From positions 1 to 57,790 of the forward strand of contig JAJFGO010000090.1 in NCBI GenBank assembly GCA_021776095.1: a stretch of DNA of 57,790 nt, written 5' to 3'. Made by a program: the position numbers and the translations under genes. The notes under the pieces are model-generated. The model had not been told where the DNA came from. It searched no databases and was given only the letters and a program-made list of their open reading frames with translations. Below are positions 17,181-26,430 of this stretch, piece after piece (position 1 is the stretch's first letter; each line of letters starts with the position of its first letter). The stretch is from Kiloniellaceae bacterium. Lineage in GTDB: Bacteria; Pseudomonadota; Alphaproteobacteria; Kiloniellales; J153.

Positions 17181-18451
17181 CGGGCCTGACCGTCGGGTAT
17201 GCAGGCATGACCCACCTCGGGTTGAACTCGGCTGTGGCCGGGGCCGAGCGCGGCTTCGATATAGTCTGCTTCGATCCGGACGTAAGGGTGATCGAAGACC
17301 TGAACCGGGGCGACTTGCCTGTCGTGGAACCGGACTTGCCAGAGCTTTTTACGAAGAACCGGGCCCGCTTGACCTTTAGCGCGGAGGCGTCGAGCCTGGC
17401 CGCCTGCGATGTTGTCTATGTTGCCCCCGACGTGCCGACCGACGATCGCGGCGGCAGCGACTTAAGCGGGCTGACGTCGCTCATCGATAGCGCGGCCGGG
17501 CAATTGCGCGCCGACGCGGTGCTGGTCATTCTAAGCCAGGTGCCGCCCGGGTTCACGCGCGGCCATGTGCGCCCCGCCCTAACCCTCTACTATCAGGTCG
17601 AAACCTTAATTTTCGGGCGGGCGATTGAGCGCGCGCTCCATCCCGAGCGTACCATCGTCGGCTGCGCCGACCCGGCTGAGCCCTTGCCGGAGAGCTATCG
17701 CCGGTTTCTGGAGGCTTTCGGCTGCCCCGCACTGCCCGTGCGATATGAGAGCGCCGAGTTGTGCAAGATTTCCATCAACTGCTGCCTGGTCGCGTCGATT
17801 AGCGTCGCGAACACCTTGGCGGAGCTATGTGAGGGTATTGGCGCCGTGTGGTCGGAGATCGTGCCGGCTCTCAAGCTCGACCGCCGAATCGGCCCTCACG
17901 CCTATCTGGCGCCGGGTCTCGGCATCGCCGGCGGCAACTTGGAGCGTGATCTGTCGACGGTTTTGCGCTTGGCAGAGCAAATCGGCAGCGACTCCTCAGT
18001 GCCCCGCGCTTGGATCCACAACAGCCGGTACCGCAAAGATTGGGTACTGCGGACGCTGCACGAGACGGTATTGCGCGTTACCCAAGATCCCTTGGTTGCT
18101 GTTCTCGGTCTCGCGTATAAGGAAAATACGCACTCCACCAAGAACTCGCCCTCCTTTGCGCTAATCGAATCCCTGCCCCCGTGTCGTCTGCAGGTTTTCG
18201 ATCCGGTCGTGCCGACCGACTCGGCTCCGCACCCCTACCCCATCGGGGTGGCCACGGCACAAGCGGTCTGTGAGGGGGCGGATGTCCTTGCTATTATGAC
18301 GCCCTGGCCGGAATTTCGAGATCTAGACCCGGGGGAAATTGCAAAATCAATGACCGGTCGCACCGTGGTCGATCCCTACGCCATACTGGATGGCGCGAGT
18401 TGCCGGGCGGCCGGTTTGAGCTACCACACCTTAGGAGTTACCGATGCTTGA
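17177..18451 (+). CDS. UDP-glucose/GDP-mannose dehydrogenase-family protein lacking the catalytic Cys
   Basis: This 424-residue three-domain protein resembles nucleotide-sugar dehydrogenases: a GYAGMTHLGL cofactor loop, PVVEPDLPEL, ELCKISINC with the conserved Lys197, and a C-terminal domain with GLAYKENTHSTKNSPS. The loop that normally reads GFGGSCFPKD is GLGIAGGNLERD, so Asn254 stands where the thioester-forming Cys should be. Full four-electron oxidation to a uronic acid is therefore unlikely. The protein may catalyse a two-electron step or another reaction. It is cotranscribed with Gfo/Idh and an atypical SDR. Confidence 0.85.
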   Translation: MTGLTVGYAGMTHLGLNSAVAGAERGFDIVCFDPDVRVIEDLNRGDLPVVEPDLPELFTKNRARLTFSAEASSLAACDVVYVAPDVPTDDRGGSDLSGLTSLIDSAAGQLRADAVLVILSQVPPGFTRGHVRPALTLYYQVETLIFGRAIERALHPERTIVGCADPAEPLPESYRRFLEAFGCPALPVRYESAELCKISINCCLVASISVANTLAELCEGIGAVWSEIVPALKLDRRIGPHAYLAPGLGIAGGNLERDLSTVLRLAEQIGSDSSVPRAWIHNSRYRKDWVLRTLHETVLRVTQDPLVAVLGLAYKENTHSTKNSPSFALIESLPPCRLQVFDPVVPTDSAPHPYPIGVATAQAVCEGADVLAIMTPWPEFRDLDPGEIAKSMTGRTVVDPYAILDGASCRAAGLSYHTLGVTDA

Positions 18452-19310
18452 TCATACATTGGCGGCGCCGGCGTTATCGAAGCGCACGGTCGTCCTCGGC
18501 GCCCGGGGCTTTGTCGGCTCTCACGTCGTTCGTCGCCTGCAGGAGAGCGGCGGCGAAGTGCGCGCGATCGGTTCCGATTCCATCGACTTGCTGGCCGCGG
18601 ACGCGGCCGACAAGCTGGCTACTATCGTGCGGCCAGAGGATACGCTGGTTTTTGTCTCGGCCATCGCCCCTTGTCGCGATGCCGCGCAGATGACGAAAAA
18701 CATGACCATGGTCGCGGCGGTGATCGAGGCGCTAGGTAAGTCGCCGGTCGCTCATCTGGTCAATGTCAGCTCCGATGCCGTTTATGCCGACGACGCGAAC
18801 CCCGTAAGCGAGACTTCCTGCGCCTCGCCTTCGTCGCCGCACGGTGCCATGCATCTGGCGCGTGAGGTGCTTCTCAAGACGGGCGTCAAAGGCTGCCCCA
18901 TCGCGGTAGTTCGGCCGAGCCTGATTTACGGTGCGGCGGACCCGCACAACGGCTATGGGCCGAACCGGTTCCGCCGACAGGCCGAGAAAGGCGAGACGAT
19001 TAAGGTATTTGGAGAGGGCGAGGAGCAGCGAGACCACGTATTCATAGACGACGTTTCACTCTTGATCGAACTCGTAATCACGCACCGGTCCAAGGGCGTT
19101 CTCGATATCGCGACCGGCAAGTCGACGTCGTTTCGGCAAGTTGCCGAGATGTGCGTGGAAATCGCCGGTAAGGGTGATGTCCAGGGCACGCCGCGTCAGA
19201 ACCCGATTACGCATCGCCATTTCGACCCGACGGCGCGCCTGAAGGCATTCCCCGATTTCATCTGCACGCCGCTGGCTGAGGGGTTGCGCCGGGCCGCCAC
19301 GGCCCCCTGA
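18444..19310 (+). CDS. Extended SDR-family protein lacking YxxxK
   Basis: This 288-residue protein has the SDR nucleotide-binding motif LGARGFVGSHVV, a serine region VNVSSDAVYADD, and the NDP-sugar-type C terminus (FGEGEEQRDHVFIDDV). The position expected for YxxxK reads HGAMHLARE, that is His-x-x-x-His. Both the general base Tyr and the Lys are absent, so standard SDR redox chemistry is doubtful. It overlaps the preceding gene by eight bases and follows a GGAG site. It could be a binding or isomerase-type homologue. Confidence 0.82.
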   Translation: MLDHTLAAPALSKRTVVLGARGFVGSHVVRRLQESGGEVRAIGSDSIDLLAADAADKLATIVRPEDTLVFVSAIAPCRDAAQMTKNMTMVAAVIEALGKSPVAHLVNVSSDAVYADDANPVSETSCASPSSPHGAMHLAREVLLKTGVKGCPIAVVRPSLIYGAADPHNGYGPNRFRRQAEKGETIKVFGEGEEQRDHVFIDDVSLLIELVITHRSKGVLDIATGKSTSFRQVAEMCVEIAGKGDVQGTPRQNPITHRHFDPTARLKAFPDFICTPLAEGLRRAATAP

Positions 19311-19421
19311 GCCAATTAGGCTGGACGAGACTTGACTTTCGACATTGCGCTAGGGAATGTGCGCCGCAGCCGGGCGGCGATAGCGCGCGATGATGGCTAA
19401 GCAAGAGGGAGATAAAACAAC

Positions 19422-20606
19422 GTGAAGACGGCTCTTGTCATTGGCGGCGGGTTCGCCGGCTGCGCGGCGGCACATCAGCTACAGCTCATGGGCGGATGGA
19501 ATACGACCGTTGTCGAGGCGGCCCCCTTCTTGGGCGCGGGCGTGCGTACACGATACTGCGGCGGCCACCCCTATACGTTTGGCCCCAGGCATTTTCTGAC
19601 ACCGTGGGAGCATGTCTATAGCTTCCTCAATAACTATGTGCCTTTGAGGCGGTGCGCGGATCACGAATTTCTGACTTATATCGAAGAGGATAGCCGCTTC
19701 TATGGTTATCCTATCCATGCCGACGACATACCGCAGATGCCCGAATCAACCCAGATCCAGGAAGAGCTGTCGGCGATCAATATAGAGGCGATAAGCCGGT
19801 TGACCCCGGAAGAACTTGCCAAAATGACCAGATCCGAGGTTGCTAAGCTCAACAAGGCCTCCGATGCAAAGGACTTTGAGGAATTCTGGATCTATTCAAT
19901 TGGCAAGACTCTTTATAACAAATTCGTCAATGACTACTCGCGCAAGATGTGGCAGATCGACGATAACAGGAAAATCGACGATTTCACTTGGTCTCCCAAG
20001 GGCGTCACGGTGAAAGAAGGGGACCGTGCCGCGTGGGACACCGCAATCTCGGCCTATCCGATCGCCTTCAACGGTTACGACGACTATTTTGCGATTGGCA
20101 CGCAGGACGCCAAAGTCCACCTCAGCACGCGAATTGAACGCTATGACGTCCCTAACCGTGCGGTGTGGATTGATGGTGAGAAGCGCGCCTTCGACATCAT
20201 AATCAACACCATTTCACCCGACATCCTTTTCGACAAATGCTATGGCGAACTGCCCTATGTTGGGCGCGATCTGCATGCGATCGTATTGCCGGTTGAGTTC
20301 TGCATGCCCGAGAGTGTCTACTTTTGCTACTACGCCGGCAAAGAGTCCTTCACCCGCATCGTCGAATACAAGAAGTTCACTTTGCACAAATCGCCGACAA
20401 CTCTGATTACGCTGGAAATCCCCTCGATGACCAGCCGCTACTACCCCATGCCGTTCGAGTCGGAGAAGGCCAAGGCGAAGAAGTACTTCGACGAGATGCC
20501 GGACCAGGTATTCTCGGTCGGGCGCGCCGGCAGTTACCTGTACAACGTCGATATAGATGACACGATTGATCACGCCATGAAAGTCGCCGAAAAGCTGAAG
20601 TCGTGA
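19422..20606 (+). CDS. glf: UDP-galactopyranose mutase-like flavoprotein
   Basis: This 394-residue FAD protein starts at GTG 19422 after GAGGGAGA. It has an N-terminal dinucleotide motif IGGGFAGCAAAH, and mutase-type segments FGPRHFLT, SFTRIVEYKKF, PMPFESEKAK and a C-terminal GRAGSYLYNVDIDDTI. The known family interconverts pyranose and furanose forms of UDP-galactose. The substrate here may be a different NDP-sugar, since no other galactose-specific gene is seen. Its presence implies a furanose residue in the glycan. Confidence 0.83.
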   Translation: MKTALVIGGGFAGCAAAHQLQLMGGWNTTVVEAAPFLGAGVRTRYCGGHPYTFGPRHFLTPWEHVYSFLNNYVPLRRCADHEFLTYIEEDSRFYGYPIHADDIPQMPESTQIQEELSAINIEAISRLTPEELAKMTRSEVAKLNKASDAKDFEEFWIYSIGKTLYNKFVNDYSRKMWQIDDNRKIDDFTWSPKGVTVKEGDRAAWDTAISAYPIAFNGYDDYFAIGTQDAKVHLSTRIERYDVPNRAVWIDGEKRAFDIIINTISPDILFDKCYGELPYVGRDLHAIVLPVEFCMPESVYFCYYAGKESFTRIVEYKKFTLHKSPTTLITLEIPSMTSRYYPMPFESEKAKAKKYFDEMPDQVFSVGRAGSYLYNVDIDDTIDHAMKVAEKLKS

Positions 20607-20638
20607 CGCAGCGGGACCACTAACGAGAAAGCGGAAGC

Positions 20639-21418
20639 ATGTCTGAGAACAAGAAGCATTTTCCTCCCGTTCCGATCGAGGGACAGATTGGCGAACCTTG
20701 GGTTGTCCTGGGCGACGGCCGCGGTCTGGCTGACTGGGGCAGGGACGACGAGATCGCCTATAATCAGACCAACCGGCAGACGGAAAAGGCCCTGTTCTAT
20801 CGCCGAACCTTTGATTTCTTGACCGACAATCGTGTCGCCGGCGATTATCACGAATACGGTTGCCACCGCTGTCGAACCTTTCGAATGTCTTTGACCGAAG
20901 CGAGGCGGCATAACCAGACGGATATGCATTTCCACGCCTTCGACAGCTTCGAGGGATTGCCGGAGCCGACCACCGATACCTCCGTCGAGATATGGACTCG
21001 CGGCGCTCTTACGACCTCCGAGCAGGATTTCATGGGAATGGTGCGCGATCACGGCATCTACGCCGATCGGGTCCACACTGTGAAGGGCTTCTATGACCAG
21101 AGCCTGACTGAGGACCTGAAACGGCAGTATATCGACAGCGGCCGGAAAATCTCGCTCATTAACATCGACTGCGATCTTTATGAGTCCGCTGTCCCGGTAT
21201 TTCAATTCATCGATCCTTTGCTGCAGGAAGGCGCCGTGCTCTACATCGACGATCTTTTTGCAGGGTACAAGGGGAGCCCCCGCAAGGGCGTGGCGCGCGC
21301 CTTTTTGGAGTGGCAGGGCCGCACCCGCTGGAAGGTCGTCCGGCATCTCGACATCGGTTGGTGGGGCCGCTCCTACATCGTTTATCTGGATAAGGACGCA
21401 GCCGTCGGCGTTCTCTAA
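20639..21418 (+). CDS. TylF/MycF-family O-methyltransferase
   Basis: This 259-residue methyltransferase has the family signatures FHAFDSFEGLPEP, LINIDCDLYESAVPVFQFI and VLYIDDLFAGY, with the acidic residues that bind the divalent metal and SAM. Family members methylate sugar hydroxyls in macrolide and polysaccharide pathways. CHRCRTFR at residues 76-83 replaces the usual GV-rich SAM loop after YHEYG. A deoxyhexose or heptose O-methylation is the likely role. It lies 32 bases after the mutase gene. Confidence 0.85.
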   Translation: MSENKKHFPPVPIEGQIGEPWVVLGDGRGLADWGRDDEIAYNQTNRQTEKALFYRRTFDFLTDNRVAGDYHEYGCHRCRTFRMSLTEARRHNQTDMHFHAFDSFEGLPEPTTDTSVEIWTRGALTTSEQDFMGMVRDHGIYADRVHTVKGFYDQSLTEDLKRQYIDSGRKISLINIDCDLYESAVPVFQFIDPLLQEGAVLYIDDLFAGYKGSPRKGVARAFLEWQGRTRWKVVRHLDIGWWGRSYIVYLDKDAAVGVL

Positions 21419-21598
21419 CCCACTTGATCCAAGTCAAAGATGTTTCCCAGTATTCGGGCGCAAATGACGTATCCGGCCGGTCCGTGCCGACGGTATGAAC
21501 CTGGACCGGCTCATAGTACTTGTGCCGAATTCAGGATCGCCGGACATGTCTAGGGCCAAGGCCATGACCACAATGAATGCCGCTGCAAAGGGGGGCCG

Positions 21599-22741
21599 GT
21601 GGATACTACCCTAGGGATTCTGCCGCAACCCGTGCCGGCCGCTGGTGTCGATGCCTATCTGCGCGAGCGCGCCTTGGCGATGGACGCGGATCCGCGAAAA
21701 CGGCGCAATTTCGAAATCTTCGAGTCGTCTTCCCGCCGCGGCGCGACCGTCGATTACATGCCGATCAAGCTGGATATCGAGAACGTCAGCCGCTGCAACT
21801 TCCGTTGCCGGATGTGTGTGGTGAGCGAGTGGGATAAGGGCCAACGGGCGGACGATATTCCGCTCAACGCCTTCCGCGACTTGATCGATGAGCAATACGG
21901 GCTATTGGAGATCAAGCTTCAAGGAATCGGTGAACCGCTTCTTCAGCGCGACGATTTTTTTGAGATGATTCGCTATGCGCGCTCAAAACATATCTGGGTG
22001 CGAACGACGACCAATGCCTCGCTCCTTCATCTAAAGGGAAATGCCGCTAAACTTATAGACAGCGGTGTAAACGAAGTTCAGATCTCGATCGATGGCGCGA
22101 CAAAGGCGGTTTACGAGGGCGTCCGGGTGGGATCTGTTTTCGAACGGGTCATGTCCAACTGCAAGCTGATTAACGCCTACTGCCGGGAGCATCGATTATC
22201 GCGCACCAAGATGTGGACGGTCGTGCAGAAGGCCAATCTCGGTCAGCTGGAGGCCTTGGTCGATATTGCCGCCGAGTCGGGATTCGACAACCAGGTCTTT
22301 TCCCTGGAGTTGAGCGACTGGGGGGTAGAGCGCTGGAACGAGCGTAATCGCAAGGCCTCGGGTCGCGATGCCCTGACCCGCACACGTTTGATGACGCTTG
22401 TCGAGCGCGGAGCGCGCCTTGGCGTCTCCGTGCGATTCTGGCAAATTGCGGAGAAATACCGCTTGGATACCCCTGAGCACCTTTGTCCCTGGCCGTTCGA
22501 GCGCGCTTATGTCGGGTCCGATCTGCGTGTCGTGCCGTGTTGCTATATCGGAAACCCAGATGTATTCCAAATTGACAAGGCGATTGAAGCTGGGCGAAAC
22601 CTCACGGATATCTGGTACGGCGAAGCATACAAGGAATTTCGTCGCGCCCATCTCGAAAGGAGGTTGCCGGATATATGCCGGGCCTGCTACGAATCCGATC
22701 CGCCGCGCCCCGATGGGCGGGCAGTAATTTCCAAGCAATGA
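21599..22741 (+). CDS. Radical SAM/SPASM-domain enzyme
   Basis: This 380-residue protein begins at GTG 21599 after AAAGGGGGG. The radical SAM motif CNFRCRMC places Cys66, Cys70 and Cys73 for the 4Fe-4S cluster, and GIGEPLLQ and ISIDGA are typical core strands. The C-terminal SPASM-like region has cysteines in LCPWPF, VVPCCYIGNP and CRACY for auxiliary clusters. Such enzymes perform radical C-H chemistry such as epimerisation, dehydrogenation or deamination. Within this operon the substrate is probably a nucleotide sugar or nascent glycan. The preceding 180 bases hold no gene. Confidence 0.87.
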   Translation: MDTTLGILPQPVPAAGVDAYLRERALAMDADPRKRRNFEIFESSSRRGATVDYMPIKLDIENVSRCNFRCRMCVVSEWDKGQRADDIPLNAFRDLIDEQYGLLEIKLQGIGEPLLQRDDFFEMIRYARSKHIWVRTTTNASLLHLKGNAAKLIDSGVNEVQISIDGATKAVYEGVRVGSVFERVMSNCKLINAYCREHRLSRTKMWTVVQKANLGQLEALVDIAAESGFDNQVFSLELSDWGVERWNERNRKASGRDALTRTRLMTLVERGARLGVSVRFWQIAEKYRLDTPEHLCPWPFERAYVGSDLRVVPCCYIGNPDVFQIDKAIEAGRNLTDIWYGEAYKEFRRAHLERRLPDICRACYESDPPRPDGRAVISKQ

Positions 22742-22774
22742 CACCACACCGAGAGGCGGCGAAATTCGCGATCC

Positions 22775-23494
22775 ATGGCAAACTCAGCGATCACATTTTA
22801 TGATAAGTTTCTGCCCGATCAGCCGGAACATACGCATCATTATAAAGGCGAGAACTACCACGCGGCCCTTTACGATCTAGTCTGCCGTTCCAGCGGCATC
22901 GACAGCCCGCACGACGCGTTCAAGCTAGAGCAAACAGACATGTTCACCGTGGAAGAAATGGCTTCCAATCCGGTGAGTATGCGTTTTTTTGAGTTTCTGA
23001 TCCAGGTCGCCGGAATCCGTAGGGTATTGGAAATTGGGGCTTTTATAGGCGTTTCGACCATGAATTTCGCGCGCGCCCTGCCCCCCGGTGGCGAAGTGGT
23101 ATCGATCGAGAAGTTCGATCATTTCGCCGCCATTGCGCGCAAGAATTTCGAGTTGAACGGCTTGAGCGATCGTATTCGGCTCCTTGAAGGGGATGCTTTC
23201 GAGGTGATCGAACGATTGCCGCAGGACGAGAAATTCGATCTCATATTCGTTGACGGAAATAAGGAACGCTACAAAGATTACGTTGAGAAGACCGAGCATC
23301 TGCTGTCCGAGAAGGGCATAATGGTTGTCGACGATTGCTTCTTTCACGGCGATGTCGCGAATGATACGCCCGTCGACGACAAAGGCGCGGGCACGCGCGC
23401 CTTCATGGACTACGCCGCGACGCGGGACGACTACCTGCGCATCGCGCTGCCGCTCGCCAACGGGATTTTTCTCATGGTGCGTAAGCCCGGCTGA
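22775..23494 (+). CDS. Class I O-methyltransferase
   Basis: This 239-residue SAM methyltransferase of the caffeoyl-CoA/COMT-like group has VLEIGAFIGVSTMNFA as motif I, SIEKFDHFA as the acidic loop, DLIFVDGNKERYKDYVE and VVDDCFFHG for metal binding. These are known to use a divalent cation. The N-terminal 60 residues are an atypical cap. It is the last gene of the plus-strand run beginning with gmhA and ends 29 bases from the convergent SGNH gene. The acceptor is unknown but likely a sugar hydroxyl. Confidence 0.85.
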   Translation: MANSAITFYDKFLPDQPEHTHHYKGENYHAALYDLVCRSSGIDSPHDAFKLEQTDMFTVEEMASNPVSMRFFEFLIQVAGIRRVLEIGAFIGVSTMNFARALPPGGEVVSIEKFDHFAAIARKNFELNGLSDRIRLLEGDAFEVIERLPQDEKFDLIFVDGNKERYKDYVEKTEHLLSEKGIMVVDDCFFHGDVANDTPVDDKGAGTRAFMDYAATRDDYLRIALPLANGIFLMVRKPG

Positions 23495-23523
23495 GCCGCA
23501 TACCGGTGCCTAATTTGGCCCGC

Positions 23524-24645
23524 TCAGTTGTCATCGAAAATGTTGCGCAAGAGTCCTGAACGCTCGACTTGCTCGGCGGCGAGCCGGTGTCCCAAGGGAT
23601 TCCAATGGCCGTCTCGCGGCCAATCGAAGCGCTCGCCATGCTGGCGCCAATGGGCGAAAAAAGCCGTGTCCATATCGATAGCGCCGTAACCGTGCCCGCG
23701 CGCTTGGCACAAAAAATAGTCGCGCATGCGCGCGAAGTAGCCGGTTTCTTGGCCGGCCCTAGCGGCCGGGTCTTCGGCCGGATAGCGCAGTCCGTCGACG
23801 ACGAAGAGAATCTGGCTGGGACGCAGACCGGATTTAACGGGCAGGTCGCGAAAAAAAGCCTGCACCGCCCGCCGCGAGTCCGCGATTCGTTCGGTGCCGG
23901 CAAGGGAACCGCCGCCGGTGGCAGGCCGACCGGCCGCCAAGGCGGCGAAGCCGAAGGCCCGCGGCAAGAAATATTGAACCTTCAAGTGGTAAACCGCATA
24001 GCGCATCAGGGCAGAACGCAAAAGAAGGCGCAGCCATGGATTCGGGCGATAGTCCGTGCGCCGCAAGACCAGTTCGCCGCTAGCTTGTTGGTTATATAGG
24101 TGGAATCCCGGTCCGGTCTTGTACTTTGCCAGGCTTTCATCGAAGTCGTTGCTAACCACGACCATGACCAGGCCGGCGGGCCGGTAGGTCTCGCGGGCAT
24201 GGTCGGCCCAGGCAAGATATTGGCTCAACGGCGCTCCCGAAGCGGCAAAGCTGTAGACCCGGCCCCGGCCCGCGATCCTGGCCGCAAGACGGCCATGGAG
24301 TGTTTCGGCGAAGGGCACCATGATCGCCTCGACATAGGAATCGCCGATGACCGCGAGAAGCGGCAAGGGCGCGTCCGGGTCGTAGTCCTGATCGTTGACG
24401 AAGCCAGCGTTATTGATCCGGCCCCGATTGGTCATGATCAGGTCCCAGTCCCGGGACCACACAAACTCATCGTTGGGCTGGAATCGGAAAATCGGCGCGC
24501 CCACCTCGACGGTGGCGGCTTGGATACCTCGCGTGACGGGCAAGAGCCTCAGGGCAAGTTCCGCCACCAAGAGAGGGAGGAGAATTCCGACCCCTATACT
24601 GGCCAGCACCAGCAGGCGGCGGGGCGATCGGATCGAAGGTGTCAT
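23524..24645 (-). CDS. Membrane-anchored SGNH hydrolase
   Basis: This 373-residue protein has an N-terminal hydrophobic anchor (about residues 10-32) followed by an SGNH domain. Block I is AVIGDSYVEA (catalytic Ser), block II SFAASGAP, block III contains VVSNDF, and block V is RDGHWNPLGH (Asp and His). The anchor places the catalytic domain in the periplasm. SGNH enzymes remove or transfer acyl groups on polysaccharides. It is one of six such genes in the next 15 kb; no membrane acyltransferase is encoded beside it, so esterase function is as likely as transfer. Confidence 0.85.
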   Translation of the reverse strand: MTPSIRSPRRLLVLASIGVGILLPLLVAELALRLLPVTRGIQAATVEVGAPIFRFQPNDEFVWSRDWDLIMTNRGRINNAGFVNDQDYDPDAPLPLLAVIGDSYVEAIMVPFAETLHGRLAARIAGRGRVYSFAASGAPLSQYLAWADHARETYRPAGLVMVVVSNDFDESLAKYKTGPGFHLYNQQASGELVLRRTDYRPNPWLRLLLRSALMRYAVYHLKVQYFLPRAFGFAALAAGRPATGGGSLAGTERIADSRRAVQAFFRDLPVKSGLRPSQILFVVDGLRYPAEDPAARAGQETGYFARMRDYFLCQARGHGYGAIDMDTAFFAHWRQHGERFDWPRDGHWNPLGHRLAAEQVERSGLLRNIFDDN

Positions 24646-25206
24646 GGACAGGGGCCCAGTCGTGCTTCTGACACGAACTCATTCTCTGAGAGACCATGCC
24701 GCCGCCGGTTCGGCCCACCTTCCAAGCCAGAGGCCATCATAGCGGCTGAATATCCTCATGCTCCAGTGATTTTGCCGCACCATATTTCGTCGCTGCGAAC
24801 AGACTCTATAGCCACAGGCCCTCCGAATCGATGCTAAAGCAACTCCCCGCTATCGGGGGCGGGCCATGGTACTGGAATGCGGATCCGCGGCGGGCTTATA
24901 AGATCGGCATATCCAGTCGAGATGCGTCATTCACAGGATTTCCAACCGAGCTCGCCATCCGAAGCGCGGCAACGTGCGCGGAACTGGCGCAAATATCGTA
25001 CTGATGCAATCTCGCTCTCGACTTGACGAGCCTACAATGAACCGGCATGACAATCCTAGAAACGTCCCTTGTGGTGTGGCCGTGCGGGTCGTTTAGATGT
25101 CAGCGCAAAGATTTGGATGGCGTGTTTTGACCGCAAGAAGAGAAACCGCGTTTCGAATTGCGGGGGCCGCGCAATGAAACCTCAATAGATTAGCTGGGAA
25201 AAACCT
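24646..25206. other. Intergenic region between divergent SGNH genes
   Basis: These 561 bases carry no gene I can support. The weak open frame passing through is the antisense shadow of the neighbouring SGNH gene. A short inverted repeat CCCCGC/GGGG lies near 24844-24861. Promoters for both flanking genes should be here, but no clear consensus was found. Confidence 0.5.
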
Positions 25207-26310
25207 ATGTCGAGTGTGAGAATTTCTTCATTTCGGCGCACTGTTCTCACTAGCGCGGCATTTTTCTTAGCAACCTTCTTTGGCCTGGAAATCGGCGCAC
25301 GCGTAATGGACGGTGAGCCCTTGACACTGGCCGACAATTATATAACCCGGGATTTGGGTCGCTCATCTTTTAACGGCGCAAATAACTATGACCCTCTACT
25401 TGGCTGGGTCTTGGCTCCGGGTCGAAAGACCGGGTCGCCAGAATATAGCTTTACGACAGGTGATTATGGACTGCGGATGCATCAATTCGAGATCATTGCG
25501 CCACAAAGGGGCGGTGTCTTGGCGGTCGGGGATAGCTTTGCTGCCGGGTCCGAGGTGTCCGACCAATTCACCTGGCCGGCACAGCTCGAATCTATGTTAG
25601 GCGTACCTGTTCACAACGCCGGTGTAGGGGCATACGGCGTTGACCAGATTGTTCTACGTGCGGAAACCCTGATTGATAAGCTTCAGCCCGATGTTTTAAT
25701 TGTAAGCCCCTTGGCTGACGACAGCTTGCGCAACACTTATGCGAGATATGGGGCGCCCAAACCATACTTCGATATAGTCGACGGAAAACTGGATCTGCGC
25801 GGGGTGCCAGTTCCTACCGACATAATCAGCAGTAGGGAACTGGGGCTTCTTAGATCAATACTTGGCCACTCCTACGTGCTCCATAAGATCATGACGCAAA
25901 TTGGCTATTATGATGTGTGGATTGACAATTCCTTGAGATATCAACAAGTGCACAACAATGAGATGGGAACAAAGATTTCGTGTCTCCTCATGGACCGATT
26001 GGTCAAGATTCGCAACGAGCGGGGAATCCGCGTTCTCGTTATGGTTCAGTATGGTGGGCCCGATTCCTTGGGAAAGGAACCGCCTTGGTACGGCCAGGAA
26101 GTAGTGGAGTGTGCTAGGGAGGCAGGTCTTCAAACGATCGACACTCACCCATCGCTCAACGCTGTGTCTCAACGGGGAATCGAGGCGTTTCAGGAACTAT
26201 ATGTGATGCACGATTCTAATCGGGTCTATGGGCACATGTCACCTGCCGGCAATCACTTTATTGCGGAATTGGCGAGAACGGCCTTAGGTGCTCAGCTGGA
26301 GTCAAATTAA
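25207..26310 (+). CDS. SGNH hydrolase-like protein with altered catalytic Asp
   Basis: This 367-residue protein has an N-terminal hydrophobic segment (residues 9-27) and an SGNH fold: AVGDSFAAGSEV (Ser), NAGVGAYG (block II). The block III position, LIVSPLADDS, lacks the usual Asn, and the final block reads VYGHMSPAGNHF where DGHMSPAGNH is expected. The His is kept but Tyr replaces Asp. Activity may thus be reduced, altered or lost. It should face the periplasm. It is convergent with the GT-A/FAS1 gene. Confidence 0.8.
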   Translation: MSSVRISSFRRTVLTSAAFFLATFFGLEIGARVMDGEPLTLADNYITRDLGRSSFNGANNYDPLLGWVLAPGRKTGSPEYSFTTGDYGLRMHQFEIIAPQRGGVLAVGDSFAAGSEVSDQFTWPAQLESMLGVPVHNAGVGAYGVDQIVLRAETLIDKLQPDVLIVSPLADDSLRNTYARYGAPKPYFDIVDGKLDLRGVPVPTDIISSRELGLLRSILGHSYVLHKIMTQIGYYDVWIDNSLRYQQVHNNEMGTKISCLLMDRLVKIRNERGIRVLVMVQYGGPDSLGKEPPWYGQEVVECAREAGLQTIDTHPSLNAVSQRGIEAFQELYVMHDSNRVYGHMSPAGNHFIAELARTALGAQLESN

Positions 26311-26430
26311 GCGAGATCCTCTCGCGAAGCCATTTACGAACGGATCATGGTCACATCTAGGTGAATGTTTTGGAGGGCCTCCAGAGCGGCGCTCCAATTT
26401 GACTGAGCCTAGGGTCAGACGGTGCCCCGC

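Noticed and set aside
24100-24837. Plus-strand 245-residue open frame opposite the first SGNH gene
   Set aside because: Antisense shadow of the SGNH coding region running into the intergenic gap.
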